Positions 1 through 7,488 of a stretch of 11,124 nt of DNA are shown here, piece after piece. The notes below the pieces were generated by a model. The model made no database searches. It worked only from the letters and a program-made list of their open reading frames with translations, and was not told where the DNA came from. The stretch covers positions 1-11,124 of the forward strand of contig CACZSB010000128.1 of assembly GCA_902783765.1 (NCBI GenBank), written 5' to 3'. A program made the position numbers and the translations under genes. Every line of letters begins with the position of its first letter. The stretch's first letter is position 1. The DNA comes from an uncultured Lachnospiraceae bacterium (lineage in GTDB: Bacteria; Bacillota; Clostridia; Lachnospirales; Lachnospiraceae).

Positions 1-551
1 CTGTTTATGGCATAGCGGTAAAGGCAATCCTCTGCACTGGAGAAGGCCCCCTTCATCTCGCTGTACACCACCCCGTTCAGGCCCAATTCTCCCTCCGGGT
101 TTTCCAGCTCATAGCGCCAGCCCTCCTGGAGAAAGATGTTCTTGTTATGATGGATCAGGGGATTAAATACCGCATCCAGATATACATCCATCAAATTGGC
201 AAAGTCCTTGTCATTGCAGCTGGCCACGGGATAAATGGTCTTATCCGGAAAGGTCATAGCATTCAGGAAAGTATTCAGAGAGCTTTTGGCCAGCTCCATA
301 AATGGATCCTTTATGGGATATTTGTCCGAGCCGCAAAGCACGCTGTGCTCTAAAATGTGAGGCAAACCGGAATCGTCCACCGGGGGGGTGCGAAAACCGA
401 TATAAAACACCTTGTTTTCGTCCTCTGAAGGCAGGCAAATGATCCGTGCCCCGGATTTTTCGTGCTCCAGCACCGTGCCCTTAAGGCCGATCTCTTTCAG
501 TTCCGATTCCATCACCAGGCGGTATCCGCCGGGTACCTTAATCTGATTCAT
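1..551 (-). CDS. M16 (insulinase/PreP-type) zinc metallopeptidase, N-terminal part only
   Basis: The reading frame is open from the ATG at 551 to the window edge, giving the first 183 residues. Members of the M16C/presequence-protease family are usually near 970-1000 residues, so most of the gene lies outside. The inverted zinc motif HxxEH is present as HILEH at residues 65-69, followed by SVLCGS. Glu165 in SEMKG is placed to be the third zinc ligand. The stretch around SLNTFLNAMTFPDKT and YPVAS is typical of this family. The role, known from the family, is degradation of peptides by an enclosed two-lobed protease, probably cytoplasmic since no signal peptide is seen. The start is supported by AAGGGAG at 559-565, seven bases upstream. 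It overlaps the end of the U32 gene by 14 bases, which suggests translational coupling. The family call is firm; the substrate is unknown. Confidence 0.93.
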   Translation of the reverse strand, partial: MNQIKVPGGYRLVMESELKEIGLKGTVLEHEKSGARIICLPSEDENKVFYIGFRTPPVDDSGLPHILEHSVLCGSDKYPIKDPFMELAKSSLNTFLNAMTFPDKTIYPVASCNDKDFANLMDVYLDAVFNPLIHHNKNIFLQEGWRYELENPEGELGLNGVVYSEMKGAFSSAEDCLYRYAIN

Positions 552-1773
552 GCTTTTTCTCCCTTATGATATCATTGATATGTAACACTGCATTGGTATG
601 CAGATATAGTTTTTCTCCCGGATGGGGGCAGTCCTTTCTTATCTCCCCGGATTCGGTTTCAAAGGCGCTTACCGTAAAAGGGATGCTTCGGTCCCCGGGC
701 CCGATGGCCTCCAACAGATTTCCTGCGGAAAACTTGTTTTTCTGCCGAATATACAAGCCCCTTTCATCCTCCCGGATCCGCCCCAGATAGCGGTAATCCT
801 GGCGGTAAACGCTGCTCTTCGGCTTCTGGCCTGCCTCCCCGGGGGGGCCGAAATAAAAGCCTGTACAATACTCCCGGGTGGTAATTTTCAGCAATTCCTC
901 CCGGCACCAGGGCAAAATAGCCCGGTAGGCGTCCTCGGACTTTGAAAGGGCATCCAGGGCCCGTCGGTAGGCCCGGGTCACCGTGGCCACATACAATTCG
1001 TTTTTCATGCGACCTTCCACTTTTAAGCAGGCCGCACCGGCCCGAATCAGTTCCGGCAGATGATCAATCATGCACAGGTCCCGGGAATTGAACAAATAAG
1101 TGCCCCGCCCCGTTTCCTCCACAGGCATATACTGTCCCGGGCGGCGCTCCTCCATCAAAGCATAGGACCAGCGACAGGGCTGGGCGCAGTCTCCCCGGTT
1201 GGCATCCCGTCCCGTTAAAAAGCTGCTGATCAGGCAGCGGCCGGAATAGGACATGCACATAGAGCCGTGAACAAATAATTCCAGCTCCAAATCTTCGGGG
1301 GTATGTTCGTTAATGGCCTGGATTTCCCCCAAACTCAGTTCCCGGGCCAGAACCGCCCGGCGAATGCCCTGCCCATACCAAAAGCGCAGACTTTCCGAAT
1401 TGGTGGTATTGGCCTGGGTGCTCAAATGAAGGGGAATATCCGGGCAAAGCTGCCGGCTTAAGGCTATAAGCCCCGAATCCGAAATAATCAAAGCATCGGG
1501 CTTATCCTCCCAGGCAGCCAGCTGCTGAAACAATTCTATTCCCTGAGCCAGATCCCCCTCCCGGGCAAAGATATTCACAGTCAGATACAGTTTCCGTTTC
1601 AGTTCATGGGTCAGGCCCAGGGCATTTTTCAGATCTTCCAGAGAAAAATTGTCGGCCCGGGCCCGAAGGCTCAAAGCTTCGGAGCCCAGATAAACCGCAT
1701 CCGCCCCAAAGGCCAGGGCGGTGGATAAAAGCTCCGGCCCCCCCACGGGAATCAGAAGTTCCGGGATCCTCAT
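538..1773 (-). CDS. U32 family protein, YrrO/TrhP-like (probable tRNA uridine hydroxylation factor)
   Basis: This 411-residue protein matches the U32 family signature at residues 166-183: E-x-F-x-x-G-S-M-C, then G-R-C and a serine. Cysteines at 173, 180, 196/200 and 234 fit the iron-sulfur ligands described for U32 proteins such as UbiU and the TrhP group. A KVEGRMKN segment follows at 251-258, and a small C-terminal barrel-like domain (about 325-400) ends the protein. Although long annotated as collagenase-like peptidases, bacterial YegQ/YrrN/YrrO members act in prephenate-dependent 5-hydroxyuridine formation at the tRNA wobble position. That is the more likely role here, inferred from length and neighbourhood. 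The start codon overlaps the previous stop as ATGA, with a strong GAGG just upstream. A second U32 partner (yrrN) and the methyltransferase yrrM found beside it in Bacillus are absent here. Protease activity cannot be excluded from sequence. Confidence 0.88.
   Translation of the reverse strand: MRIPELLIPVGGPELLSTALAFGADAVYLGSEALSLRARADNFSLEDLKNALGLTHELKRKLYLTVNIFAREGDLAQGIELFQQLAAWEDKPDALIISDSGLIALSRQLCPDIPLHLSTQANTTNSESLRFWYGQGIRRAVLARELSLGEIQAINEHTPEDLELELFVHGSMCMSYSGRCLISSFLTGRDANRGDCAQPCRWSYALMEERRPGQYMPVEETGRGTYLFNSRDLCMIDHLPELIRAGAACLKVEGRMKNELYVATVTRAYRRALDALSKSEDAYRAILPWCREELLKITTREYCTGFYFGPPGEAGQKPKSSVYRQDYRYLGRIREDERGLYIRQKNKFSAGNLLEAIGPGDRSIPFTVSAFETESGEIRKDCPHPGEKLYLHTNAVLHINDIIREKKHESD
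559..565 (-). promoter_or_regulatory. Ribosome binding site of the M16 peptidase gene
   Basis: AAGGGAG on the minus strand lies seven bases before the ATG at 551, inside the 3' end of the U32 gene. It fixes the start of a gene that is otherwise cut by the window edge. Confidence 0.7.
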
Positions 1774-2189
1774 GAATCCTCTTCCTCTTCCCCGCTCCCG
1801 GCGGCCAGCATCAGCAAAATGCTTTCCATGCTCTGGGAGGTATTAAAAACATAGGTGCCGGGATTCAGGTCATAGCCGTAAATCACAGACTGGACATAGA
1901 AAACCGTGGCATTTTTTATAACGCCCTGGCTCACCAAAAGACTGCCGATACTGCGACGGGACATGCCCGTTAAGATGGTAACTTCCACCTCCCGGCCGGG
2001 GGCCTCTTCCGCAGGGCCGGTGGTAAAAACAGAGTAGCCAAAATCGTAGGCGGTACGGCTTCCGTAGGAAAGCAAAAACAGAAAGACCACCGCGATGGCC
2101 AATTTCACAAAGAAATTGCCCACCTGGTTCACCACCCCCAATACCCGGGGCTCCTCCTGGTTATCCAATCCGCTGTCCTGGGATGCCAT
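1770..2189 (-). CDS. Short MltG/YceG-like membrane protein without the catalytic domain
   Basis: This is a 139-residue protein. A short charged N-terminus is followed by one membrane helix at about residues 27-42. A domain at about 68-132 then resembles the LysM-like N-terminal module of the endolytic transglycosylase MltG: a VTIxxG-type opening, a GVIKNATVF segment, LNPGTY, then a serine-methionine turn and ILLMLAAG. Full MltG is about 340-380 residues and carries the YceG catalytic domain after this module. Here the protein stops after an acidic EEEEDS tail, and the next gene begins immediately (ATGA), so no catalytic domain is hidden in another frame. The predicted topology is N-in, C-out. 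It sits where yrrL (mltG) lies in the Bacillus neighbourhood. A peptidoglycan-binding or MltG-modulating role is inference; transglycosylase activity is not expected. A GGAG lies nine bases before the ATG. Confidence 0.72.
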   Translation of the reverse strand: MASQDSGLDNQEEPRVLGVVNQVGNFFVKLAIAVVFLFLLSYGSRTAYDFGYSVFTTGPAEEAPGREVEVTILTGMSRRSIGSLLVSQGVIKNATVFYVQSVIYGYDLNPGTYVFNTSQSMESILLMLAAGSGEEEEDS

Positions 2190-2192
2190 GGT

Positions 2193-3842
2193 TTAAATCT
2201 CCATAATAATGGGAATAATCATGGGACTACGCCGCATGCGCTTCCATAAAAAGTCGCTGAGCTCGTCCTTCATTTCCGTTTTGATCCGGGTCCAGTCGGT
2301 GATGCCCCGGCTCTGGCAGCTGGCGATGGCGGTATAGGCCACCTCCCGGGCCTCCTCCATCAGTTCCTCGGATTCCCGCACATACACGAAGCCCCGGGTC
2401 ACAATATCCGGTCCCGCAATCAGCTTACCGCTTTTATGTTCAAAAACCGTCACCAAAACCAATATGCCGTGCTGGGCCAGAAGCTGCCGGTCCCGAAGCA
2501 CAATATTGCCCACGTCGCCCACGCCCAGACCGTCCACCAGTATCCGTCCGTTCTGGACCTTATCGGTGACACAGGCGCTTTCCTCGTCCAGCTCCAGCAC
2601 GTCCCCTGCCTCCAGCAGGAAGATATTCTCCCGGGGAATCCCCAAATCGGCCGCCAGGCCCGCCTGGGCGGTACGATGGCGGAATTCTCCGTGAAGCGGC
2701 ACGGCAAAGCGAGGCTTCACCAGGGAATAAATCAGCTTGATTTCCTCCTGACAGGCATGGCCCGATACATGAACATCCTGGAATATGACCTTGGCGCCCT
2801 GGGCTGTCAGGTCATTGATGACCTTGGAAACCGCCTTTTCATTCCCGGGAATGGGGGTGGAGCTCAAAATAATCACATCTGTGGGATCAATGGTGACTTT
2901 ACGATGAATGCTGGCCGCCATCCGGGGCAGGGACGCCATGGATTCTCCCTGGGATCCCGTGGTAATCAGCACCACCTTTTCCTTGGGATAATTTCCAATC
3001 TCCTCCAGGGAAATCATGGTTCCCTCGGGAAGATCAATATAGCCCACCTCTGCGGCGGTGCCCAGGACCCGTACCATGCTGCGTCCGTCTACCGCCACCT
3101 TGCGGCCGCATTTTAACGCCGCATTGATAATCTGCTGCACCCGGTCCACATTGGAGGCAAAGGTGGCCACAATGATCCGGCTGCCGGCATTTTCATCGAA
3201 AATAGACTGTATGGTGCGGCCCACCGTCCGCTCCGACATGGTAAAGCCCTCCCGAAGGGCATTGGTGGAATCGCAAAGCAGGGCCAGGACCCCCTTCTGC
3301 CCCAGTTCCGCAAAGCGGGCCAGGTTGATGGGGTCCCCGAATACCGGGGTATAATCCACTTTAAAATCCCCGGTGTGGACCACCGTGCCCACAGGGGTAT
3401 GGATGGCAAAAGCCGCCGCGTCGGCAATGCTGTGATTGGTGCGGATAAACTCCACCTTAAAATGCCCGGCGCTGACGGTCTGGCCGTATTTGACGATTTT
3501 TCGCCGGGCCTTATTTTCCAGCCCCAGCTCCTCCAATTTCCCGTCAATCAGGGCCATGGTGAGCTTTGTGCCGTAAATGGGCACATTGATCCGCCGCAGA
3601 ATATAGGGCAGTGCCCCGATATGATCCTCATGGCCGTGGGTGATGAAAAAGCCCCGGACCTTTTCGTAATTATCCTCCAGATAACTCACATCGGGAATCA
3701 CCAGGTCAATCCCCAGCATGTCATCACTGGGAAAAGCCAGACCGCAGTCCACCACAATAATATCCTCTTCGTATTCGAAGGCCGTGATGTTCATGCCGAT
3801 CTGATCCAGCCCACCCAGCGGTATGATTTTCAGTTTACTCAT
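2193..3842 (-). CDS. rnj: Ribonuclease J
   Basis: RNase J is a dual 5'-3' exo- and endoribonuclease of Gram-positive bacteria involved in mRNA decay and rRNA maturation. The 549-residue length fits the family (about 555). The metallo-beta-lactamase motif is THGHEDHIG, with His69, His71, Asp73 and His74. Later landmarks include NHS followed by the VVHTGDFKVD block, the CDSTNA segment, VSGHACQEE and VPLHGEFRH, the last two being beta-CASP motifs that hold the RNA phosphate and metals. The C-terminal domain is present to the end. GAGG at 3851-3854 lies eight bases before the ATG and overlaps the stop region of the DUF1292 gene, so the two are closely coupled. In Bacillus the rnj genes lie elsewhere; here the gene is inserted into the ireB-yqgF-DUF1292 cluster. 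Whether it corresponds to J1 or J2 cannot be decided from this window. Confidence 0.97.
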   Translation of the reverse strand: MSKLKIIPLGGLDQIGMNITAFEYEEDIIVVDCGLAFPSDDMLGIDLVIPDVSYLEDNYEKVRGFFITHGHEDHIGALPYILRRINVPIYGTKLTMALIDGKLEELGLENKARRKIVKYGQTVSAGHFKVEFIRTNHSIADAAAFAIHTPVGTVVHTGDFKVDYTPVFGDPINLARFAELGQKGVLALLCDSTNALREGFTMSERTVGRTIQSIFDENAGSRIIVATFASNVDRVQQIINAALKCGRKVAVDGRSMVRVLGTAAEVGYIDLPEGTMISLEEIGNYPKEKVVLITTGSQGESMASLPRMAASIHRKVTIDPTDVIILSSTPIPGNEKAVSKVINDLTAQGAKVIFQDVHVSGHACQEEIKLIYSLVKPRFAVPLHGEFRHRTAQAGLAADLGIPRENIFLLEAGDVLELDEESACVTDKVQNGRILVDGLGVGDVGNIVLRDRQLLAQHGILVLVTVFEHKSGKLIAGPDIVTRGFVYVRESEELMEEAREVAYTAIASCQSRGITDWTRIKTEMKDELSDFLWKRMRRSPMIIPIIMEI

Positions 3843-3854
3843 AACATTTTCCTC

Positions 3855-4109
3855 TTAATAGGCAATATCCACATCCTCCAGCTGCTCGCCGAAGATGTTG
3901 GCCAAATGATCCAGCAGGCTGTCGTCCTCCACGGGGCGGTACTGAAGCTCCCCTCCCTTGTCCGCGGGCAGCTGTTCCAAAATAAAACAGTCCCCGTCCC
4001 CCTGCTCCACATCGGTCACCAGCAGAAAGTCCCGCCCGGCCAGCCTGGTGGAATCCAGTACAAACAATTCTATGCTTTCTTCATCGCCCTGAAACAGAAT
4101 CTTGTCCAT
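3855..4109 (-). CDS. DUF1292 (UPF0473, YrzB-like) small acidic protein
   Basis: This is an 84-residue acidic protein with the DUF1292 pattern: an N-terminal MDKILF, then IELFVLDSTRLAGRDFLLV, then an acidic C-terminal tail ending EDVDIAY. The molecular function of the family is unknown. Its position after ireB and yqgF is one of the most conserved neighbourhoods in Bacillota and supports the assignment as much as the sequence does. The start overlaps the end of yqgF by 29 bases. It is supported by a strong AAGGAG at 4117-4122, seven bases before the ATG, so the overlap is probably real and not a wrong start. No membrane segment or signal peptide is seen, so a cytoplasmic location is expected. 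Confidence 0.9.
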   Translation of the reverse strand: MDKILFQGDEESIELFVLDSTRLAGRDFLLVTDVEQGDGDCFILEQLPADKGGELQYRPVEDDSLLDHLANIFGEQLEDVDIAY

Positions 4110-4530
4110 GGCGTCTCTCCTTTTCCATATAGCTTCTGAGGATCAGGGAGGCTGCCATCTGATCCAAATGCTTTTTCCATTCCTTTTTCGGCAATCCCGC
4201 CGCCCGGAGGACTTCCTCTGCCTCCAGGGTGGTAAGACGCTCGTCCTCATAGCTGAGGGGCAGGCCCGTCCGTTGGACCAGCTTTTCCCCAAAGGCCCGG
4301 GTAAGGGCCGCCCGTTCCCCTTCGGAATCGTCCATATTCAGGGGCAGGCCCAGCACAATCCGCTCTACCTCATAAACACGGCAAAGCTCCTCCAGCCGGG
4401 CCAGGGTACGGCGCAGAGTATGCTCCTCTTTCCGAACAATGGTCTCCAAGGGCTGTGCCGTCAGACCCAGGGGGTCACTGACAGCCACGCCCACGGTGCG
4501 CCGGCCGTAATCCAGTCCTATGAGCCGCAT
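4081..4530 (-). CDS. ruvX: YqgF/RuvX RNase H-fold nuclease (Holliday junction resolvase-like)
   Basis: YqgF proteins have an RNase H-like fold and are implicated in 16S rRNA 5' processing in E. coli and in Holliday-junction resolution in other bacteria. The 149-residue length is slightly above the usual 135-145. The three expected acidic residues are present: Asp7 in GLDYG, Glu97 in the DERLTT block, and Asp123 in HLDQMAA. The conserved VLGLPLNMD segment lies at 59-67. The start overlaps the stop of ireB by one base (TAATG), a typical coupling signal. The C-terminal extension after residue 135 is charged and lies within the overlap with the next gene. The family call is firm; the in vivo substrate cannot be told from the sequence. 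Confidence 0.95.
   Translation of the reverse strand: MRLIGLDYGRRTVGVAVSDPLGLTAQPLETIVRKEEHTLRRTLARLEELCRVYEVERIVLGLPLNMDDSEGERAALTRAFGEKLVQRTGLPLSYEDERLTTLEAEEVLRAAGLPKKEWKKHLDQMAASLILRSYMEKERRHGQDSVSGR
4117..4122 (-). promoter_or_regulatory. Ribosome binding site of the DUF1292 gene
   Basis: AAGGAG on the minus strand, seven bases before the ATG at 4109. It is embedded in the last codons of yqgF and justifies the 29-base gene overlap. Confidence 0.75.
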
Positions 4531-4793
4531 TATTTCTTTTCCAGGACCTCTCGAATGTAGGTCTTCAGGAGCACCTCCAGAATATCATCCCGTTCCACCT
4601 GGGAGATCTGATAGCGGGCATTGGCATAGCTGGTGATATAAGTGGGATCACCGGACATGATATAGCCCACAATCTGGCTCACAGGGTCGTATCCCTTGGT
4701 CTGGAGCGCCTGATACACCGAGCGGAGAATCTCATTGACCTCCGTTTGCTCCTGGATCAGTTCAATGCTCTTGGTGTTCTTCAATTCTGACAT
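4530..4793 (-). CDS. ireB: IreB family regulatory phosphoprotein (UPF0297, YrzL)
   Basis: This is an 87-residue protein with the highly conserved UPF0297 core: VYQALQTKGYDP, then QIVGYIMSGDPTYITSY, NAR, and an ERDDILE segment near the C-terminus. In Enterococcus faecalis, IreB is phosphorylated on N-terminal threonines by the PASTA kinase IreK and affects cephalosporin resistance and cell-wall homeostasis. Here the only threonine in the first dozen residues is Thr7, so it is the candidate site, by inference. GGGAGG at 4799-4804 lies five bases before the ATG. The gene starts the ireB-yqgF-DUF1292 trio, and it follows potD after only 30 bases with no terminator, so readthrough from the polyamine operon is expected. 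Confidence 0.96.
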   Translation of the reverse strand: MSELKNTKSIELIQEQTEVNEILRSVYQALQTKGYDPVSQIVGYIMSGDPTYITSYANARYQISQVERDDILEVLLKTYIREVLEKK

Positions 4794-4798
4794 AGCAA

Positions 4799-4804
4799 CC
4801 TCCC
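4799..4804 (-). promoter_or_regulatory. Ribosome binding site of ireB in the widest gap of the window
   Basis: GGGAGG on the minus strand, five bases before the ATG at 4793. It lies in the 30-base space between potD and ireB (4794-4823). I see no terminator hairpin with a U-run and no convincing -35/-10 pair in that space. Confidence 0.75.
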
Positions 4805-4823
4805 GACAATTTCTATGGCAGTG

Positions 4824-5876
4824 TTAGTTTCCTCTGTACATTTTCCAGTACTTGTTCAGTAATTCGTCCGCTTCCGGCCCCAGATAATGGAAAACATCGC
4901 ATTTATCCAAAACCTCCTGGGGCGGGAAGATATTCTCGTCCTCCAGATATTCCTTATCTATCATCTCCAAAGCAGCGGTATTGGGAATGGGATAACCCAG
5001 ATAATCAAAGGTAGCCAGAGCATTTTCCGCCCGAATCATAAAATCAATGAACTGCTCCGCGGCACTCACATTCTGGGAACCCTTGGGAATCACAAAGCAG
5101 TCAAACCATACATTGCTGCCCTCCTCCGGAATACAGAAGGCCAGGTCCTCGTTTTCCCCCAGGCAATAGAGATATTCTCCGGAATACATCATGCTGATGG
5201 CGGCATTTTCTTCGATTATGCTGTCCCGGGCTTCGTCATTTTGCCAGCCCTGGACCAGGGGCTTCTGCTCCATTAAAAGCTCCACCACCTTTTTCAGGTC
5301 CTCCTCGCTGACGGTATTCATATCAATCCCCAGGAGCACTTCTGCCACCATAAAGGTATCCCGTACGGAATTCTGCATCAGGATGCCGCCCTCCTGATAC
5401 TTAGGATTCCACAAATCCTTCCAGGAACTGACCCCCTCCGGAATCATTTTCGTATTGTACATAATGCCCAGGGTACCCCAGGTATAGGGTATGCTGTATC
5501 GGTTCCCCGGATCGGCCTGGGCCAGCTTGGCCATACTCTCTGCGTCCAGATTGCCGTAATTCTTCAGCTTGCTCTGATCTATGGGCTGTAAAAGCTCCTT
5601 GGCAATCATTTTCTCGATGGTATAGTCCCCGCAGATAATCAGATCATACTGAGACTGGCCCGCCGCAATGATTTCGTACATTTCCTCATTGGTATCGAAG
5701 GTGTCCTGTTTGACGGTGATGCCCGTTTCCTTCTCAAAAGCCTTCAGCAACGCCGGGTCCATATAATCCCCGTAATTGTAAAGCTTCAGCACGCTGTCCC
5801 CCTTTTTTCCACAGCCGGACAGCAGGGCCGAGACCCCCAACACCAGTACCAGGATCAATGCGATAAAACGCTTCAT
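4824..5876 (-). CDS. potD: PotD-like polyamine-binding lipoprotein
   Basis: This is the extracytoplasmic solute-binding subunit of the spermidine/putrescine ABC transporter, 350 residues long. The N-terminus is a lipoprotein signal peptide: positive MKRF, a hydrophobic core, and the lipobox LSGC with Cys22 as lipid anchor. Homology to E. coli PotD is clear in YNYGDYMDP (33-41), the TNEEMY segment, SIPYTWG (128-134), SWKDLWNP, the VWFD segment (256-259) and LGYPIPN. Compared with my recollection of E. coli PotD, several pocket positions differ: Trp34 becomes Tyr35, Trp229 becomes Tyr231, Asp168 becomes Ser170, and Glu171 becomes Asp173. Trp257 and Asp259 (E. coli Trp255/Asp257) are kept. Polyamine binding is therefore likely, but preference among spermidine, putrescine and related amines is open. 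The start overlaps the potC stop as ATGA. Confidence 0.95.
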   Translation of the reverse strand: MKRFIALILVLVLGVSALLSGCGKKGDSVLKLYNYGDYMDPALLKAFEKETGITVKQDTFDTNEEMYEIIAAGQSQYDLIICGDYTIEKMIAKELLQPIDQSKLKNYGNLDAESMAKLAQADPGNRYSIPYTWGTLGIMYNTKMIPEGVSSWKDLWNPKYQEGGILMQNSVRDTFMVAEVLLGIDMNTVSEEDLKKVVELLMEQKPLVQGWQNDEARDSIIEENAAISMMYSGEYLYCLGENEDLAFCIPEEGSNVWFDCFVIPKGSQNVSAAEQFIDFMIRAENALATFDYLGYPIPNTAALEMIDKEYLEDENIFPPQEVLDKCDVFHYLGPEADELLNKYWKMYRGN

Positions 5877-6676
5877 CCTCCGATTCCCCCTTTGATTTGT
5901 TTATTATTGGCGCTTCTCCCGCTAAGGAAAAGACGCACCAGAAGTATAATCAGCACCAGCATGAAAATGAGAGTGGAAAGGGCACAGAGGCTGGAGCGTA
6001 TGCCGATCTTCTGCTGGGAATATATGAGGGTGGAAAGGGTGTTGACCCCCGCCCCCCGGGTAAAAAAGGTGATAACAAAATCATCCACCGACATGGTAAA
6101 GCTCATAAGGAAGCCGGTGGTTACGCCGGGCATGATATCCGGCAATACCACGGAGAAAAAGGCCTTCACGCTGCCGGCCCCCAGATCCCGGGCGGCCTCA
6201 TAGGCCACGGATCCCGTCTGCCGCAGCTTGGGCAGCACGTTCAGAATCACATAGGGCAGACAGAAGCAGATGTGGGAAAACAGCACCGTGCCCAGGCCTA
6301 GGGATATCCCAAACATGGCAAAGGCCAGCATCAGGCTGATGGCGGTGACGATTTCCGCATTCACCATGGGGATATTGGTCATCTGCAAAATGAGTATCCG
6401 CTGGCGCCTGGACAGGGCCAGAATACCCACCGCTGCCACCACCCCCACCGCCGTGGCAATCACAGCGGAGGCCAGGGCGATCAGCAGGGTATTGGCGGCG
6501 GCTTCCATAATCTGCTGACTGTTAAAAACTTCCCGGAACCAGCGGAGGGTAAAGCCCCGCCAGATGCCCGTGGTTCGCTCACTGTTGTTAAAGGACATGA
6601 TGACCAGGGTCAGGATGGGCAGATATAAAAACAGGAAGATCAGCCCGATATACAGCTTTTTCCCCAGTTTTTTCAT
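5873..6676 (-). CDS. potC: PotC-like polyamine ABC transporter permease
   Basis: This is one of the two inner-membrane permeases of the polyamine importer, 267 residues with about six hydrophobic segments (roughly 8-28, 62-88, 103-123, 128-149, 182-204 and 233-252). The cytoplasmic EAA loop that docks on PotA is visible at about 160-189, with EAARDLGAG and then LPDIMPG. A positively charged N-terminus (MKKLGKK) fits an N-in topology. The length matches the family (about 260). It starts within the potB stop codon (ATGA at 6673-6676) and ends within the potD start, so the four pot genes are tightly coupled. The assignment as PotC and not PotB rests on order (A-B-C-D) and on the length and sequence of the EAA region. 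Confidence 0.95.
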   Translation of the reverse strand: MKKLGKKLYIGLIFLFLYLPILTLVIMSFNNSERTTGIWRGFTLRWFREVFNSQQIMEAAANTLLIALASAVIATAVGVVAAVGILALSRRQRILILQMTNIPMVNAEIVTAISLMLAFAMFGISLGLGTVLFSHICFCLPYVILNVLPKLRQTGSVAYEAARDLGAGSVKAFFSVVLPDIMPGVTTGFLMSFTMSVDDFVITFFTRGAGVNTLSTLIYSQQKIGIRSSLCALSTLIFMLVLIILLVRLFLSGRSANNKQIKGGIGG

Positions 6677-7488
6677 ACCACCGTTCCCTCGCCGTTTTTG
6701 TCAAATTTATTCAGCAGGGCCATACTGATAAGGATAAAAATCATCATCACCATGGACAGGCCCGCCCCCACGTTGCGGCTGCCCCCCCGCAGGAATTCCC
6801 CTTCGATGATATTTCCGATAAGGTAAATATTGCCGCCGCCCAGAATCTCCGAAATGGCAAAGCTGGTCATGGCCGGCACGAAAGTCATGGTAATGCCGCT
6901 GATGATCCCCGGCACGCTTAAGGGCAGGAGCACATCCCGGATCACCTTCGCAGGGGAGGCCCCCAAATCGTAGGCCGCCTCCACCAGGGAATTGTCGATC
7001 TTCACCATCACATTGTAAATGGGCAGAATCATAAAGGGCAGGAAATCATATACCATGCCCAGCACCACCGCTCCGGGGGTATTGATAATATCCAAACGGC
7101 CCAGACCCAAACTGCCCAAAAGGGTATTGATGACCCCGGTGCGCTGGAGAAGAATCTTCCAGGCAATGGTCCGCAAAAGGAAATTCATCCACATGGGCAA
7201 AATCAAAAGGAAAATAACCATGTTCCGGTTTTTATCGCCGTTTTTCCGCAGCATCAGCCCCAGGGGCAGGGCCAGCAGCAGGCAGATCAGGGTGCAGAAA
7301 AACGCCAGCAGCAGGGAAAGACCCAGGGCTTTCAAATGCACCGGATCCGCCACAGAGGCCAGGTTGGACAGGGTAAAACTCCCGTTTTTATCCACCAGGG
7401 CGTAATAAAGAATCGCCAGCAGGGGAATCACCGTGCCGCAGAGGATAAAGGCCAGATATGGGGTGGTTAAAAGCCTTCTTTTACGCAT
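6673..7488 (-). CDS. potB: PotB-like polyamine ABC transporter permease
   Basis: This is the partner permease to PotC, 271 residues from the chosen start, with six predicted membrane helices (about 10-30, 57-80, 90-112, 138-160, 192-213, 241-260). The EAA loop begins at EAAYDLGAS (170-178) and continues to LPLSVPG. The ATG at 7488 gives a basic MRKRR start before the first helix and overlaps the potA stop by eight bases. AGGAGG at 7501-7506 lies 12 bases upstream, slightly far but usable. An in-frame ATG at 7509 would add seven residues (MRRPWSS), but the AGGAGG would then fall inside the coding sequence, so it is less likely. The gene forms the membrane channel with PotC. Confidence 0.94.
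   Translation of the reverse strand: MRKRRLLTTPYLAFILCGTVIPLLAILYYALVDKNGSFTLSNLASVADPVHLKALGLSLLLAFFCTLICLLLALPLGLMLRKNGDKNRNMVIFLLILPMWMNFLLRTIAWKILLQRTGVINTLLGSLGLGRLDIINTPGAVVLGMVYDFLPFMILPIYNVMVKIDNSLVEAAYDLGASPAKVIRDVLLPLSVPGIISGITMTFVPAMTSFAISEILGGGNIYLIGNIIEGEFLRGGSRNVGAGLSMVMMIFILISMALLNKFDKNGEGTVV

Noticed and set aside
2436..3116. Plus-strand open frame (226 codons) inside RNase J
   Set aside because: It is entirely antisense to conserved RNase J motifs, with no family resemblance and no independent ribosome binding site that stands out.
3375..4139. Long plus-strand open frame (254 codons)
   Set aside because: It runs antisense across RNase J, the DUF1292 gene and the end of yqgF, all clearly coding on the minus strand. 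It shows no recognisable domain and crosses gene boundaries; it is a by-product of codon bias on the other strand.
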